Of a DNA stretch of 64,000 nucleotides, positions 36,103-45,123 are shown piece by piece. The notes beneath the pieces were generated by a model. The model was given only the letters and a program-made list of their open reading frames with translations, did not search any database and had not been told where the DNA came from. This stretch comes from Bifidobacterium asteroides (GTDB taxonomy: Bacteria > Actinomycetota > Actinomycetes > Actinomycetales > Bifidobacteriaceae), in NCBI RefSeq assembly GCF_009683175.1, contig NZ_WKKW01000002.1, forward strand, positions 248,001 through 312,000. The letters run 5' to 3'. A program made the position numbers and the translations under genes. Positions within the stretch are counted from its first letter, which is position 1. Every line of letters starts with the position of its first letter.

Positions 36103-37575
36103 GTGCAAAACACGTCCACCTCTGCCTCCGTTCACCGGTCACGCCCGGCCGTCCCCCATCCCTGGCCGGCCATCGCCGCGCTGATGATCGGGGCCTTCGT
36201 GGGCATGCTGAGCGAGACCTCGCTCAATATCGCCCTGCCCAACCTGATGGAGAGCTTCCAAATCCCCGCCGCAACCGTGCAGTGGCTGGTCACGGGATAC
36301 ATGCTGGTCATCGGCATTGTCCTGCCCTTCTCCAGTCTGATCTCCAAGTGGTTCACCACCAGGCAGACCGTGATCTTCGGCCTGGTCGCCTTCCTGGCGG
36401 GCTCAGTGATCTCGGCCATGGCCCCCACCTTCCCTGTCCTTCTGACGGGACGGCTGATCCAGGGCATCGGCACCGGCCTGATCCTGCCGCTCATGTTCAC
36501 CGTGGCCATGCTGATCTTTCCGCCGGCGCGACTGGGCACGGTCATGGGCATGTGCGCCCTGGTCATCATGTTCGCCCCCGCCATCGGCCCGACCCTGACC
36601 GGAATCATCCTGGGCAAGCTGACCTGGCACTGGATCTTCTGGTTCTTCACCCCCTTCCTGGTTGTGGCCCTGATCTTCGCCGTCTGCTTCCTGAAGAACG
36701 TGGGAACCATCACCCACCAGCGGCCCGACCTGGCCTCGATTCTGGAGTCCATTGTCGGCTTCGGCGGACTGGTGGCAGGCGTCAGCCTGGCCAGCCGGTA
36801 CGGATGGCTCTCCCCGGTCACCCTGATCATCCTGGTCGTGGCCCTAGTAGCCCTGGTCCTCTATATTCGTCGTCAGCTGGGCCTGGAGCACCCGGTGCTC
36901 AACCTGCGCATCTTCTCCATCCCGGCCTTCCGCTACGGTGCCACCCTGGTCATGCTTGACTTCGCAGTCATCCTCTCCTCCATGTATCTGCTGCCCCAGT
37001 TCCTGCAGCGAGGGCTGCTCCTGCCCGTGGCCATGACCGGCATCCTTATGCTGCCCGGCGGCGCCATCAACGCCCTGGTCTCAGCCTTCGCCGGACGGCT
37101 CTATGACGGCTTCGGGGCCCGAATTCCCGTCCGTTGCGGATTCCTTGTCGCACTGGTGGGTACGGTCATCCTCCTGTTCACCGGCCCGCACACCCCTGTG
37201 GCCCTGGTGGTGGTTGCCCACATCATCCTCATGATCGGCTGCCCCCTGGCCATGTCGCCGGCCCAGACCTACGCGCTCAACTCTCTGAGCGGCCCGCAGT
37301 CCGGCGACGGCAGCACCATCATCAACACCATGCAGCAGATCGTGGGAGCCGTGGCCACGGCCATCACCACCTCCCTGCTGGCCATGGGCGAGGGGCATGC
37401 AGCCGGAGCCGATAAAGCCCAGGCCTTCACCAGGGGCACCCACTACGGATTGATCTTCACCCTGGTGCTGATTCTGGCCGCTCTGGCCGTCTCCCTTAAG
37501 GTGCGCAACTTCTCCCACGCCGACCTGGCAGAGGCCGAGCAGGACATTCAGCAAGCTCCAAGTTCGCACCGCTAG
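36103..37575 (+). CDS. DHA2-type MFS exporter
   Basis: A 490-residue, 14-helix exporter of the EmrB/QacA type. PWPAIAALMIGAFVGMLSET opens helix 1, PFSSLISKWFTTRQTVIFG covers motif A, and LVIMFAPAIGPTLTGIILGK is motif C of proton antiporters. A GTG at 36103 is chosen as start because AAGGAG (36088-36093) lies nine bases before it and the first helix follows about 20 residues later; the ATG at 36031 would lie within the neighbouring gene's start region. It probably exports a drug or a host-derived toxic compound. The FtsX-type permease gene follows 101 bases later; a GGCCC/GGGCC hairpin lies between them, so co-transcription is uncertain. Confidence 0.87.
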   Translation: MQNTSTSASVHRSRPAVPHPWPAIAALMIGAFVGMLSETSLNIALPNLMESFQIPAATVQWLVTGYMLVIGIVLPFSSLISKWFTTRQTVIFGLVAFLAGSVISAMAPTFPVLLTGRLIQGIGTGLILPLMFTVAMLIFPPARLGTVMGMCALVIMFAPAIGPTLTGIILGKLTWHWIFWFFTPFLVVALIFAVCFLKNVGTITHQRPDLASILESIVGFGGLVAGVSLASRYGWLSPVTLIILVVALVALVLYIRRQLGLEHPVLNLRIFSIPAFRYGATLVMLDFAVILSSMYLLPQFLQRGLLLPVAMTGILMLPGGAINALVSAFAGRLYDGFGARIPVRCGFLVALVGTVILLFTGPHTPVALVVVAHIILMIGCPLAMSPAQTYALNSLSGPQSGDGSTIINTMQQIVGAVATAITTSLLAMGEGHAAGADKAQAFTRGTHYGLIFTLVLILAALAVSLKVRNFSHADLAEAEQDIQQAPSSHR

Positions 37576-37676
37576 CTTGGGAACGTCCCTGGCTAGACTG
37601 GAGGACGGCGACCGGACTTAAGGCCCGCCATCGTGGGCCGCCCGGTCATCCCTGGAACGCTATCAGGAAGGGTGTC

Positions 37677-38912
37677 ATGTTCGTTCTCAAGAACGCCTGG
37701 TTCACCATCAGGCGGCATGCGGCGCGGAGCCTGGTCATGGTTCTGGCCTGCCTGGTCGTGACGGCACTGGCCACGACGGCGGCCGCCGTGCTCCAGGCTG
37801 ACACCAAGGCACGTACCACCGACTACGAATCCCAACAGGTGGATGCCGTCATCAGCCCACGCAAGGGGACCAAGGCATCCCCCCTGGGCTGGAACGAGTA
37901 TTCCAAGTACGCCCAGCGCCTGCAGATGGATGGCATGCAGTACAAGGCCTACTTCCATGAGACCGCGAACATCGACCCGGAGGGATTGCCCCCGTCAGGC
38001 AGCTACTCCCTGGTGGGCGTCTCCGACAAGGCGGCCGAACCCACCCTGCCTCACGGCCCCTTCGTGCTGGACCAGGGCAGGGGCCTGGACTACGCCTCGC
38101 AGAATGCCTCCGGCACCCAGACCGTGCTGATCTCCAAGCAGATGGCACAGGCCAACAAGCTCAAGGTGGGCGACACCCTGACCATCAAGGATCCCCGCCA
38201 GCAGGATCAGCAGGTCAAGCTGACCGTCTCGGGCACCTATCACTACCGCAAGGCGGCCGACCAGGCAGCCAACCGGGCCATTTACACGGCCTACCCCACC
38301 TTCGCCATGCTGGGGCTGGATACGGCCAGCAAGCCAGGAGACCCTGGTCATGAACTGCTGGTGGCCTTCGTCCTGGATTCGCCGAGCACCTACCAGAAGT
38401 TCATCAAGGAACTGCGCAAGGACGGGCTCAAGGCCTCGCAGTACGACATCGACTCTCCCAGCCTGAAGGACTACCAGCGGCGGATGGAGCCGGTCCACCA
38501 GGCCGCCGACCAGGCGCGAACCACCCTCATCCTGGCCTGCCTGCTGGGCGGGCTGATTCTGCTGGGCTGCCTCTTTCTCATGCTGCGCGGCCGCGCCAAC
38601 GAAATCGGCATGGCTGTCACCATCGGAGTCCACAAGGCCCGGCTGGGCTGGCAGTTCGCCCTGGAGACCCTCTTGATCACCCTGCCCGGACTGGCCCTGG
38701 GCCTGGCTCTGGGTGCCGCAATCAGCCGACCCCTGGGCCGGTCGCTCTTCCGGCTGGGAAGCCTGGCCAGCATGCCTCATGCCGGTCTGATCTGGAAGAT
38801 GGTCCTGATCGGCCTGGCCGTCTGCCTGGTCCTAGCTCTGGCAGCAGCCGCCAGGGTAGCGGCCTTCCGGACCGCCCAGCTATACACCAACGACCTGGAG
38901 GACGAGGCATGA
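37677..38912 (+). CDS. FtsX/MacB-type ABC permease
   Basis: A 411-residue membrane protein with one N-terminal helix (about 17-38, RSLVMVLACLVVTALATTAA), a 240-residue extracytoplasmic domain and three C-terminal helices (about 283-305, 332-355, 372-398), the classical FtsX/MacB layout. The outer domain (LISKQMAQANKLKVGDTLTI, then a beta-rich part) matches the MacB periplasmic core type. Such permeases move lipids, peptides or act on cell-wall enzymes rather than importing sugars. AGGAAGG precedes the ATG. It overlaps the following ATPase-like gene by four bases (ATGA), which shows a fixed pair. Its partner ATPase lacks nearly all catalytic residues, so the pair may signal instead of transport. 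Confidence 0.82.
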   Translation: MFVLKNAWFTIRRHAARSLVMVLACLVVTALATTAAAVLQADTKARTTDYESQQVDAVISPRKGTKASPLGWNEYSKYAQRLQMDGMQYKAYFHETANIDPEGLPPSGSYSLVGVSDKAAEPTLPHGPFVLDQGRGLDYASQNASGTQTVLISKQMAQANKLKVGDTLTIKDPRQQDQQVKLTVSGTYHYRKAADQAANRAIYTAYPTFAMLGLDTASKPGDPGHELLVAFVLDSPSTYQKFIKELRKDGLKASQYDIDSPSLKDYQRRMEPVHQAADQARTTLILACLLGGLILLGCLFLMLRGRANEIGMAVTIGVHKARLGWQFALETLLITLPGLALGLALGAAISRPLGRSLFRLGSLASMPHAGLIWKMVLIGLAVCLVLALAAAARVAAFRTAQLYTNDLEDEA

Positions 38913-39904
38913 GCGAAAAGACATCAGACCAGCAGCCTAACGAGGAGTCCCAGGCAACGACCGATCAGAAACAGACCGATCAGAAACAAGCCGATCAAAC
39001 AAGGGCCGACACCGAACAAAAAGCCGCCGAGAACACCAGCGCCGAAACGCTGCCCGCATCCGAGGAAGAAGCACCCATTCAGACGGGAGAAAGGTCCGAG
39101 GAGGATGATTCTTCGGAAGAAGATGTCTCGCTGGCTGCCTTCAAAGTGGTCATCGAGCATGAAGATGCCGAAGATCTCGATGGCGATCAGGAAGAGGACC
39201 CGCTGTCGGAGACCAAGGACCAACGTGTGCTGGTTCCAGGCGGCTACCCAGTGCTTTCCCTGAAGCATGTGGATTACACCCGCAAGGTCCAGGGCCGCCC
39301 CGAACAGATCCTGGACGATGTCGATCTGGATTTCCAACGACGCCGCATCTACTCGGTGGAGACCACCTCGCCTTCCGGACGGGCCGCTCTGATGGCTCTG
39401 ATGACCGGTCTGCGAGCTCCCACCCAGGGCAGTGTGCTCTTCCGGGGCACGGACCTGCGCCAGTTGCTGGCCTCCGATTATCGCGGCCACCAGATTGGAG
39501 CCATCTTTGGCACCGATGCCCTGAGGCGCGACCTGACCGCCGTTCAGAACCTTGTTTACACCATGGATGCCAGTGGGCGCACCTTCCTGGGCCCCAAGGA
39601 CAACCTGGCCCGTCAACTGCTGGACGAGGTGGGCTTCCCAGAGCGTCTGCAGGACAAGCTGACCGCTGATCTGGACCACCTGGACTTCCGCCTGGCCTCC
39701 GTGGCCCGAGCCCTGTGCTGCGAGTGCGATGTGCTCGTCGCCGACGAACCCACCGAGGGGCTGGAACCGGGCGACTGGGACACCCTGCTGGCCACCCTGA
39801 AACGAGTCTCCCGCCGTCATGACTGCACCGTGATCATCCTGACTTCGGGCGGTTCGGACACTGTAGACGAGGACACCTACGACGACCGGTTCATCGTCGA
39901 TTGA
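38909..39904 (+). CDS. Degenerate ABC ATPase-like protein (FtsE/LolD fold)
   Basis: A 331-residue protein. Residues 1-105 are acidic and low in complexity (TDQKQTDQKQADQT, SEEDDSSEED), unlike any normal ABC ATPase. From about 113 the fold follows FtsE/LolD: VLSLKHVDYT, ILDDVDLDFQRRRIYSV. Walker A is TTSPSGRAA (152-160): the Lys is Arg158 and the Ser/Thr pair is Ala159-Ala160. The Q-loop Gln is Gly201. The signature LSGGQ is LDHLD (255-259). The H-loop His is Ser313. Only Walker B (DVLVADEPTEGLEP, about 274-287) keeps its residues. The frame is intact over 331 codons and overlaps its permease partner by four bases, so it is retained as a protein. It probably binds without hydrolysis or serves as a regulatory subunit. 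Confidence 0.75.
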   Translation: MSEKTSDQQPNEESQATTDQKQTDQKQADQTRADTEQKAAENTSAETLPASEEEAPIQTGERSEEDDSSEEDVSLAAFKVVIEHEDAEDLDGDQEEDPLSETKDQRVLVPGGYPVLSLKHVDYTRKVQGRPEQILDDVDLDFQRRRIYSVETTSPSGRAALMALMTGLRAPTQGSVLFRGTDLRQLLASDYRGHQIGAIFGTDALRRDLTAVQNLVYTMDASGRTFLGPKDNLARQLLDEVGFPERLQDKLTADLDHLDFRLASVARALCCECDVLVADEPTEGLEPGDWDTLLATLKRVSRRHDCTVIILTSGGSDTVDEDTYDDRFIVD

Positions 39905-39986
39905 GCCCCACCCTTCCGGACCGGGAACGGACGACGCTGCACTGATTTGTTCGGTCATCACCCATGAGGAGTGGATACCCCGGGTC

Positions 39987-40868
39987 ATGGCCGCACAAAT
40001 CGATTTGTGCAACAAGGACCCACGTTGGCAGCAGGCGGTCATCCTGCACCATCACCATGGATTCGGACCCGTTCGGGAGGTCGGCGCCAAGGAAGCCATA
40101 TGGATTACTCCAGGACTGCTGATCGCCCAGAACGCCTGGCTGGCATCCCATGGCCGTCCCTCCTGGGCCCTGTCATCCCCACCGACCATGTGGCTGGATG
40201 GGCTGGACCAGTCCCTGACCGGACGCAGGATTCTGACCGCGACGGCCGAAACCATCCTGACCTGGCGCCGACTGCCATCAGGCTTGGGACAGCGCCCCTG
40301 GTCGCAGCTGGCCGCCGGCCGGGTATCGGGCCTGCCTGCAGCACGACGAACCCTTGAAGACCTGCAGGGTAATCTGCGTACAGCACCTCCGCAATCGCTG
40401 ATTCGTATCCAGACCCACTTGCCCGATGTCCATGAGGAATGGCGGGTCATCGTCGACAGGGGCAGGATTGCAGCCTCCAGCGGATACTGCCTGCATGAGG
40501 GCGAGGGCTCCCGGGCCATTACCACGGTCTTCGACGGCGCCGTCTTCAATCCAAGGCATCGAAGAATCGCCGAAGACTGTGCCCTCCAGGCAGCCAAGGG
40601 TCAATCTCCTGCACCAATCAGCGTGGATCTGGCCTTCCTCCGTGGATCGGATCGGCCTCTTGTTCTGGAGGGAAACCCGGTCTGGTGCGCAGCTCCTTAC
40701 AATTACGGATCGCAGGGGATGGTCTCTTTTCTGAAAGCCGTTGCAGCCTGCCGGACCGATCCAGCCAACCCCTATCAACCGGATCCGTGGATGCTGCGCG
40801 AATTCGGCGGTCGCTTCCGCAGTTCCTGGGGGCCTGTCCGGCAGGATCAGACGATGGTCATGCCATAG
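39987..40868 (+). CDS. ATP-grasp-like protein (R2K/DUF4343 type)
   Basis: A 293-residue protein. The C-terminal half has the shape of an ATP-grasp enzyme: IRIQTHLPDVHEEWRVIVDR, SGYCLHEGEG, then ISVDLAFL and PLVLEGNPVWCAAPYNYGSQ, the last being the metal-binding strand (E..N) of such ligases. The N-terminal half is the less conserved pre-ATP region. Related families (R2K clade) are thought to modify peptides or proteins by adding amino acids; no substrate is shown here. The ribosome site GGAG is 14 bases from the ATG at 39987, which is rather far. It follows the degenerate ABC pair by 82 bases and converges on the HD gene with a 22-base overlap. Confidence 0.65.
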   Translation: MAAQIDLCNKDPRWQQAVILHHHHGFGPVREVGAKEAIWITPGLLIAQNAWLASHGRPSWALSSPPTMWLDGLDQSLTGRRILTATAETILTWRRLPSGLGQRPWSQLAAGRVSGLPAARRTLEDLQGNLRTAPPQSLIRIQTHLPDVHEEWRVIVDRGRIAASSGYCLHEGEGSRAITTVFDGAVFNPRHRRIAEDCALQAAKGQSPAPISVDLAFLRGSDRPLVLEGNPVWCAAPYNYGSQGMVSFLKAVAACRTDPANPYQPDPWMLREFGGRFRSSWGPVRQDQTMVMP

Positions 40869-41512
40869 TGCTTGGCCAGGGGCTGCAGGTCCGGCACCCC
40901 GTACCGGGCCACCAGTTGCTTCCAGCGGGCCAGGTTGTCGGGACCATACTTGGCTGTGCGCTTGGCGGCGGTGGGCTGGGAGACGAAGATGGGCGGCTGA
41001 TGCTTGCTGTGGAACTTGTCCGCATACATGACCACCTCCTGCTCAGGGTTGACCGGCAGGTAGTCGTCCGGCGGCAGGTTCAGATGTTCCTCCTCCACCT
41101 GGCGACGGGTCAGCCCCACCCCGGTGTGGTTGCGGGCGAACTGGGCCACCGACTCGTCCACCCCAGCGTCCAACAGCAGGCGATAGCCCTCCAACCCGTG
41201 CTCGATGTACCTCTCGCCCTGGAAGGTCAGGGGCCGGCCCTTTGAGCCGTCATCCTTGAGGATCCGGTAGGTGCCGATGTCGTGCAACAGGGCACCCGTG
41301 CGGACTAGGTCACGATTCAGAGGCCGCTCGGGCAGGACCCCCTCAAGGTCATCACCACGCAGCAGGCGTTCGTTGACCTGGTCGGCCATCCGCACCGCGA
41401 GGGCGGCGATGATCTGGCAGTGGGTATGTATCAGTTCATAGGCGGCTTGGGAGGGCGCATACTGACGATGCAGGGCCTCGGCCATGGGAACATTGGGAAT
41501 CATACCGACCAT
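40847..41512 (-). CDS. HD-domain phosphohydrolase-like protein
   Basis: A 221-residue protein of the HD superfamily. Metal ligands are visible in order: HTHCQIIAALAVRM, GALLHDIGTYRI (the HD doublet), and a later His/Asp set (EHGLEGYRLLLDAG, FARNHTGVGLT, VVMYADKFHSKH). Members cleave phosphate esters of nucleotides. The ATG at 41512 is preceded by AGGGATCCC; longer reading to 41557 is open but would run toward the zwf promoter region and adds no conserved residues. The stop overlaps the ATP-grasp gene by 22 bases. It diverges from zwf. Substrate unknown. Confidence 0.82.
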   Translation of the reverse strand: MVGMIPNVPMAEALHRQYAPSQAAYELIHTHCQIIAALAVRMADQVNERLLRGDDLEGVLPERPLNRDLVRTGALLHDIGTYRILKDDGSKGRPLTFQGERYIEHGLEGYRLLLDAGVDESVAQFARNHTGVGLTRRQVEEEHLNLPPDDYLPVNPEQEVVMYADKFHSKHQPPIFVSQPTAAKRTAKYGPDNLARWKQLVARYGVPDLQPLAKHYGMTIV

Positions 41513-41633
41513 TCTAGGGATCCCTGCCGCAAATGTGACCTTTGCGACGCTATGCACACTTCAGCGGACAACGAACCCCTCCCCTCTGCTGCCGACAGTA
41601 GACTGGTAGCCACAGTATTTCACGAGGAGCACT

Positions 41634-43226
41634 ATGGACACTTCACCACTTGTGCGCTCCGCCGACCAAACCGCTCCCCCCGACAAGGACGGCGGTCGAC
41701 AGGCGCCCTGGCACAACCCCCTGCTGGACCCGCGCGATCTGCGTATGCCGCGCATCGCAGGCCCCAGCTCATTGGTCATCTTCGGCGTCACCGGCGATCT
41801 GGCCAAGAAAAAGCTCTTGCCGGCCGTCTATGACCTGGCCAATCGGGGACTGTTGCCAGCCAGTTTCGGGCTGATCGGATTCGGACGGCGCGACTGGAGC
41901 GACCAGCAATTCGTCGCCTTTGCAGAGGAGAACGTCCGCGCCCACTGCCGAACCCCCTTCAACGGGTCCACCTGGCGGCATCTGAGCCAGGGCATGCGCT
42001 TCGTCAAGGGCAGCTTCGACGATGCCGAGGCCTTCCGCAACCTGTCGGCCACCGTCTCTGAACTGGACCGGGTCCGGGGCACCCGTGGCAACCATGCCTT
42101 CTACATGTCGGTACCGCCCAAGGCCTTCCCCCAGGTGGCCCGTCAGCTGGCCGAGTCGGGGCTCTCCCACTCCAAGGAAGGGGCCTGGCGCCGCGTCATC
42201 ATCGAGAAGCCCTTCGGTCACGACCTGGCCTCGGCCAAGGAGCTTGACCGGGTGGTCTCCGAGGTCTTCGAGCCGGATTCGGTCTTCCGCATCGACCACT
42301 ACCTGGGCAAGGAGACCGTGCAGAACATCCTGGCCCTGCGCTTTGCCAACATGATGTTCGAGCCCGTCTGGAACTCCAACTACGTCTCCCACGTACAGAT
42401 CACCATGGCCGAGGACATGGGCATCGGCGGCAGGGCCGGCTACTACGACGGAATCGGAGCAGCCAGGGATGTCATCCAGAACCACCTGCTGCAGCTGATG
42501 GCCCTGACAGCCATGGAGGAGCCAGTTTCCTTCTCAGCGTCGGATCTGACGGCTGAGAAGACCAAAATCCTGTCCGCTGTCCGTCTTCCCAAGGATCTGG
42601 CGGCCCACACCGCCCGAGGCCAGTACACGGCCGGCTGGCAGGGATCCCAGCACGTGGTCGGTTACCTGGACGAGGACGGGATCGACCCCTCCTCGACCAC
42701 CGAGACCTATGCGGCCATCAGGCTGGATGTTGACACCCGTCGCTGGGCCGGCGTCCCCTTCTACCTGCGCACAGGCAAGCGCCTGGGCAAGCGGGTCAGC
42801 GAAATCGCCATCGTCTTCAAGCGTGCCCCCCACCTGCCCTTCGAGGCCACAGCCACCCGGGAACTGGGCGCCAACGCCGTGGTTATCCGCGTACAGCCCG
42901 ATGAGGGCGTGACCATGCGCTTCGGGGCCAAGACCCCTGGCTCAGCCATGGAAGTGCGCGACGTCAACATGGACTTCTCCTACGGGCGTTCCTTCACCGA
43001 GGCCTCCCCAGAGGCCTACGAGCGACTGATTCTGGACGTGCTCCTGGGAGACCCGCCCCTCTTCCCCACCACCGAAGAGGTCAATCTCTCCTGGAAGATC
43101 CTGGACCCCATCGAGGAGTTCTGGGCCGGACAGGGCCAACCCCAGCCCTACCGCGCCGGCACCTGGGGTCCGCGGGAGGCAGATCTGATGCTGGCCCGCG
43201 ACGGATACCACTGGAGGATGCCATGA
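41634..43226 (+). CDS. zwf: Glucose-6-phosphate dehydrogenase
   Basis: A 530-residue cytoplasmic enzyme that oxidises glucose-6-phosphate to 6-phosphogluconolactone with NADP. VIFGVTGDLAKKKLLPAVYD (about 44-63) is the dinucleotide fold, and VFRIDHYLGKETVQN holds the active-site His and Lys of the family signature. EKPFGHDL is the conserved loop before it. Length fits the family with an N-terminal extension of about 40 residues seen in actinobacteria. A GAGGAG site precedes the ATG. It overlaps opcA by four bases; zwf-opcA-pgl form one operon for the oxidative pentose-phosphate route. Confidence 0.96.
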   Translation: MDTSPLVRSADQTAPPDKDGGRQAPWHNPLLDPRDLRMPRIAGPSSLVIFGVTGDLAKKKLLPAVYDLANRGLLPASFGLIGFGRRDWSDQQFVAFAEENVRAHCRTPFNGSTWRHLSQGMRFVKGSFDDAEAFRNLSATVSELDRVRGTRGNHAFYMSVPPKAFPQVARQLAESGLSHSKEGAWRRVIIEKPFGHDLASAKELDRVVSEVFEPDSVFRIDHYLGKETVQNILALRFANMMFEPVWNSNYVSHVQITMAEDMGIGGRAGYYDGIGAARDVIQNHLLQLMALTAMEEPVSFSASDLTAEKTKILSAVRLPKDLAAHTARGQYTAGWQGSQHVVGYLDEDGIDPSSTTETYAAIRLDVDTRRWAGVPFYLRTGKRLGKRVSEIAIVFKRAPHLPFEATATRELGANAVVIRVQPDEGVTMRFGAKTPGSAMEVRDVNMDFSYGRSFTEASPEAYERLILDVLLGDPPLFPTTEEVNLSWKILDPIEEFWAGQGQPQPYRAGTWGPREADLMLARDGYHWRMP

Positions 43227-44230
43227 TCGTCAGACTGAACAACACCACTACCTCCGCCATCGCTCGGGAGATCGACGAGCTCCACGTCGAACGCGGAGAG
43301 GCCGCCCAGGGAAGGGTACTGACCTTGGTCATCGTCACCGAGCAGGCCCATCTGGAGACGGCCTTGGAGACCGTAAACGCCGCAAGTCGTGAACACCCCT
43401 GCCGGGTGATCGCCATAGTGACTAATGCCGAAGACCGTCAGACCGAACAAGAAGCGGATCAGCCGACCACTGCGGCACAGTCCTCTGAAGACTGCGTCTC
43501 CTGCAAGAGCACCGACCATAACGGCGAGCGCACACTGGATGCCGAGATTCGCTTCGGCTCGGATGCTGGCGCCGGTGAGGTGGTGGTCCTGCGACCAGTG
43601 CGGGCCCTGCTGGACCATTCCGATGCTCTGGTCATCCCCCTCCTGGTGCCGGATGCCCCTCTGGTGGTTTGGTGGCCAACCAATCCACCCCTGGATCCCT
43701 CGCAGGATCCCATCGGGACCATGGCCGCCAGCAGAATCACCGATGCTATGGAGGCCGACGATCGCCAGGCCACCTTCGCCGGGCTGCTGGCCCATTCGCG
43801 CAATCAGGACGTGGACCTGTCCTGGACCAGGATCACCATCTGGCGAGCGCTGCTGACATCCATGGTGCAGCAGCCGCCCCACCTGCCCATCCGTTCAGTC
43901 AGGGTGACCGGCCAGGCCCACTACCTGCCATTGGAGCTGCTGGCTTCCTGGCTGGCCCTGAAATTGAAGGTGCCAGTCACTGTGGAGCGTGACCCGCAAG
44001 CCCAGGCTGTCACCGGTGTCTACTTCGAACGCCCTGACGGAGTCATGAGCATGGAGCGCCACCATGACGACCAGGCCCGGATCAACCAGCCTGGTCAAGC
44101 CCCACAAACCATCTCCATGCCCCTGCGCTCTGCCGTGGACTGCATGAGCGAGGAACTGGGTCGGCTGGATCCTGACGAGGTCTATCAGGATGTCATCCAC
44201 ACCGGCTGGGGAATGGTCGACCACCAGTAG
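43223..44230 (+). CDS. opcA: Glucose-6-phosphate dehydrogenase assembly protein OpcA
   Basis: A 335-residue protein of the OpcA family, found in actinobacteria and cyanobacteria next to zwf, where it activates or assembles the dehydrogenase. VVVLRPVRALLDHSDALVIP and DAPLVVWWPTNPP are the conserved core, followed by LSWTRITIWRALLTSMVQQP. An acidic, Gln- and Ser-rich insertion (about 75-100) contains two Cys (DCVSCKS) and varies between species. Translation is coupled to zwf through ATGA, which fits a complex of the two. No enzymatic motif is present. Confidence 0.93.
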   Translation: MIVRLNNTTTSAIAREIDELHVERGEAAQGRVLTLVIVTEQAHLETALETVNAASREHPCRVIAIVTNAEDRQTEQEADQPTTAAQSSEDCVSCKSTDHNGERTLDAEIRFGSDAGAGEVVVLRPVRALLDHSDALVIPLLVPDAPLVVWWPTNPPLDPSQDPIGTMAASRITDAMEADDRQATFAGLLAHSRNQDVDLSWTRITIWRALLTSMVQQPPHLPIRSVRVTGQAHYLPLELLASWLALKLKVPVTVERDPQAQAVTGVYFERPDGVMSMERHHDDQARINQPGQAPQTISMPLRSAVDCMSEELGRLDPDEVYQDVIHTGWGMVDHQ

Positions 44231-44311
44231 GCGCTTCGTAGCGACTCAATTCATATGCAAACGCCCGGGTGTAGGCTGAGGCCAGCATCACCTGCATGCA
44301 AGGAGGATCAG

Positions 44312-45103
44312 ATGACCGATCGTCGTACCGTGACCTATGCCACAACCAAGTTGCTCAACCAGGCTACAGCAGCCCGCATCCTGCTGGAGCTGGGAGACCT
44401 CCTGGCCCGTCAGGATCGGGCCGACCTGGCGCTGACCGGTGGCCGGGACGCGGCGGATGTCTACGCCCTGATGGGTGCTGATCCCCTGAGCCAGAGCGTG
44501 GACTGGAGCCGGGTCCACCTCTGGTGGAGCGATGAGCGGTTCGTGGGACTGGAAGACCCGGACCGCAACGACGAACAGGCACGGCGGGCCTGGTACGGCG
44601 CGCTGATTAATCAGGGGCTGCTGCCACAGGCCAATGTGCATCCCATGCCTGTGGACACCCGCAGCCCAGCCCAGGTTGAGGCCGCCGACCAGGAGGAGAA
44701 CGAACGGGCCCTGACCCAGGCGGCAGCCACATATCAGCAGGAGATCATCGATCAGCTGGGCCCTGAGGGCCGGATGGATCTGGCGGTCTTTGGCGTGGGC
44801 CCCGACGGACACTATGCCTCCCTCTTCCCCGACCGCCCCGAGGTCAGGCTGCAGGATGACTCTCTGCTGGTGACGGGTGTCAGCAACTCCCCAAAGCTGC
44901 CCCCGCTCAGGGTCACCATGACCACGCCATTCATCCGCCGGACCCCCAAGGTCTGGCTCTTCACCTCAACTGCAGAGAAGGCCTCGGCCGTGGCTGCTGC
45001 CCTGGGAACCACAGACGATCCCCACGTCCCCTCCTCTTATGCCAGGGGGGCCCTGGAGACCCTCTGGCTACTGGACGCTGATGCCGCCTCGAAACTGAGC
45101 TGA
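44312..45103 (+). CDS. pgl: 6-Phosphogluconolactonase
   Basis: A 263-residue DevB/Pgl-type lactonase that opens the lactone made by Zwf. LALTGGRDAADVYALMG (the family has a Gly-Gly-[ST] here; this copy reads GGRDA), WSRVHLWWSDERFVGLEDPD with the catalytic region, and DLAVFGVGPDGHYASLFPD with the second phosphate-binding loop are visible. The start is the ATG at 44312, five bases after AAGGAGG; an upstream ATG at 44255 lacks a site. It lies 81 bases after opcA, in one unit. The transcript ends at a terminator that sits in the 3' codons of the converging GntR gene. Confidence 0.93.
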   Translation: MTDRRTVTYATTKLLNQATAARILLELGDLLARQDRADLALTGGRDAADVYALMGADPLSQSVDWSRVHLWWSDERFVGLEDPDRNDEQARRAWYGALINQGLLPQANVHPMPVDTRSPAQVEAADQEENERALTQAAATYQQEIIDQLGPEGRMDLAVFGVGPDGHYASLFPDRPEVRLQDDSLLVTGVSNSPKLPPLRVTMTTPFIRRTPKVWLFTSTAEKASAVAAALGTTDDPHVPSSYARGALETLWLLDADAASKLS

Positions 45104-45123
45104 GCCTTCTGTAGCAAGAGCCT

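Noticed and set aside
38924-40042. A 372-codon minus-strand frame opposite the degenerate ABC gene
   Set aside because: I considered that the real gene might be on this strand because the ABC motifs are degenerate. The plus strand keeps Walker B and the whole fold order, couples to the permease by ATGA, and has a ribosome site.
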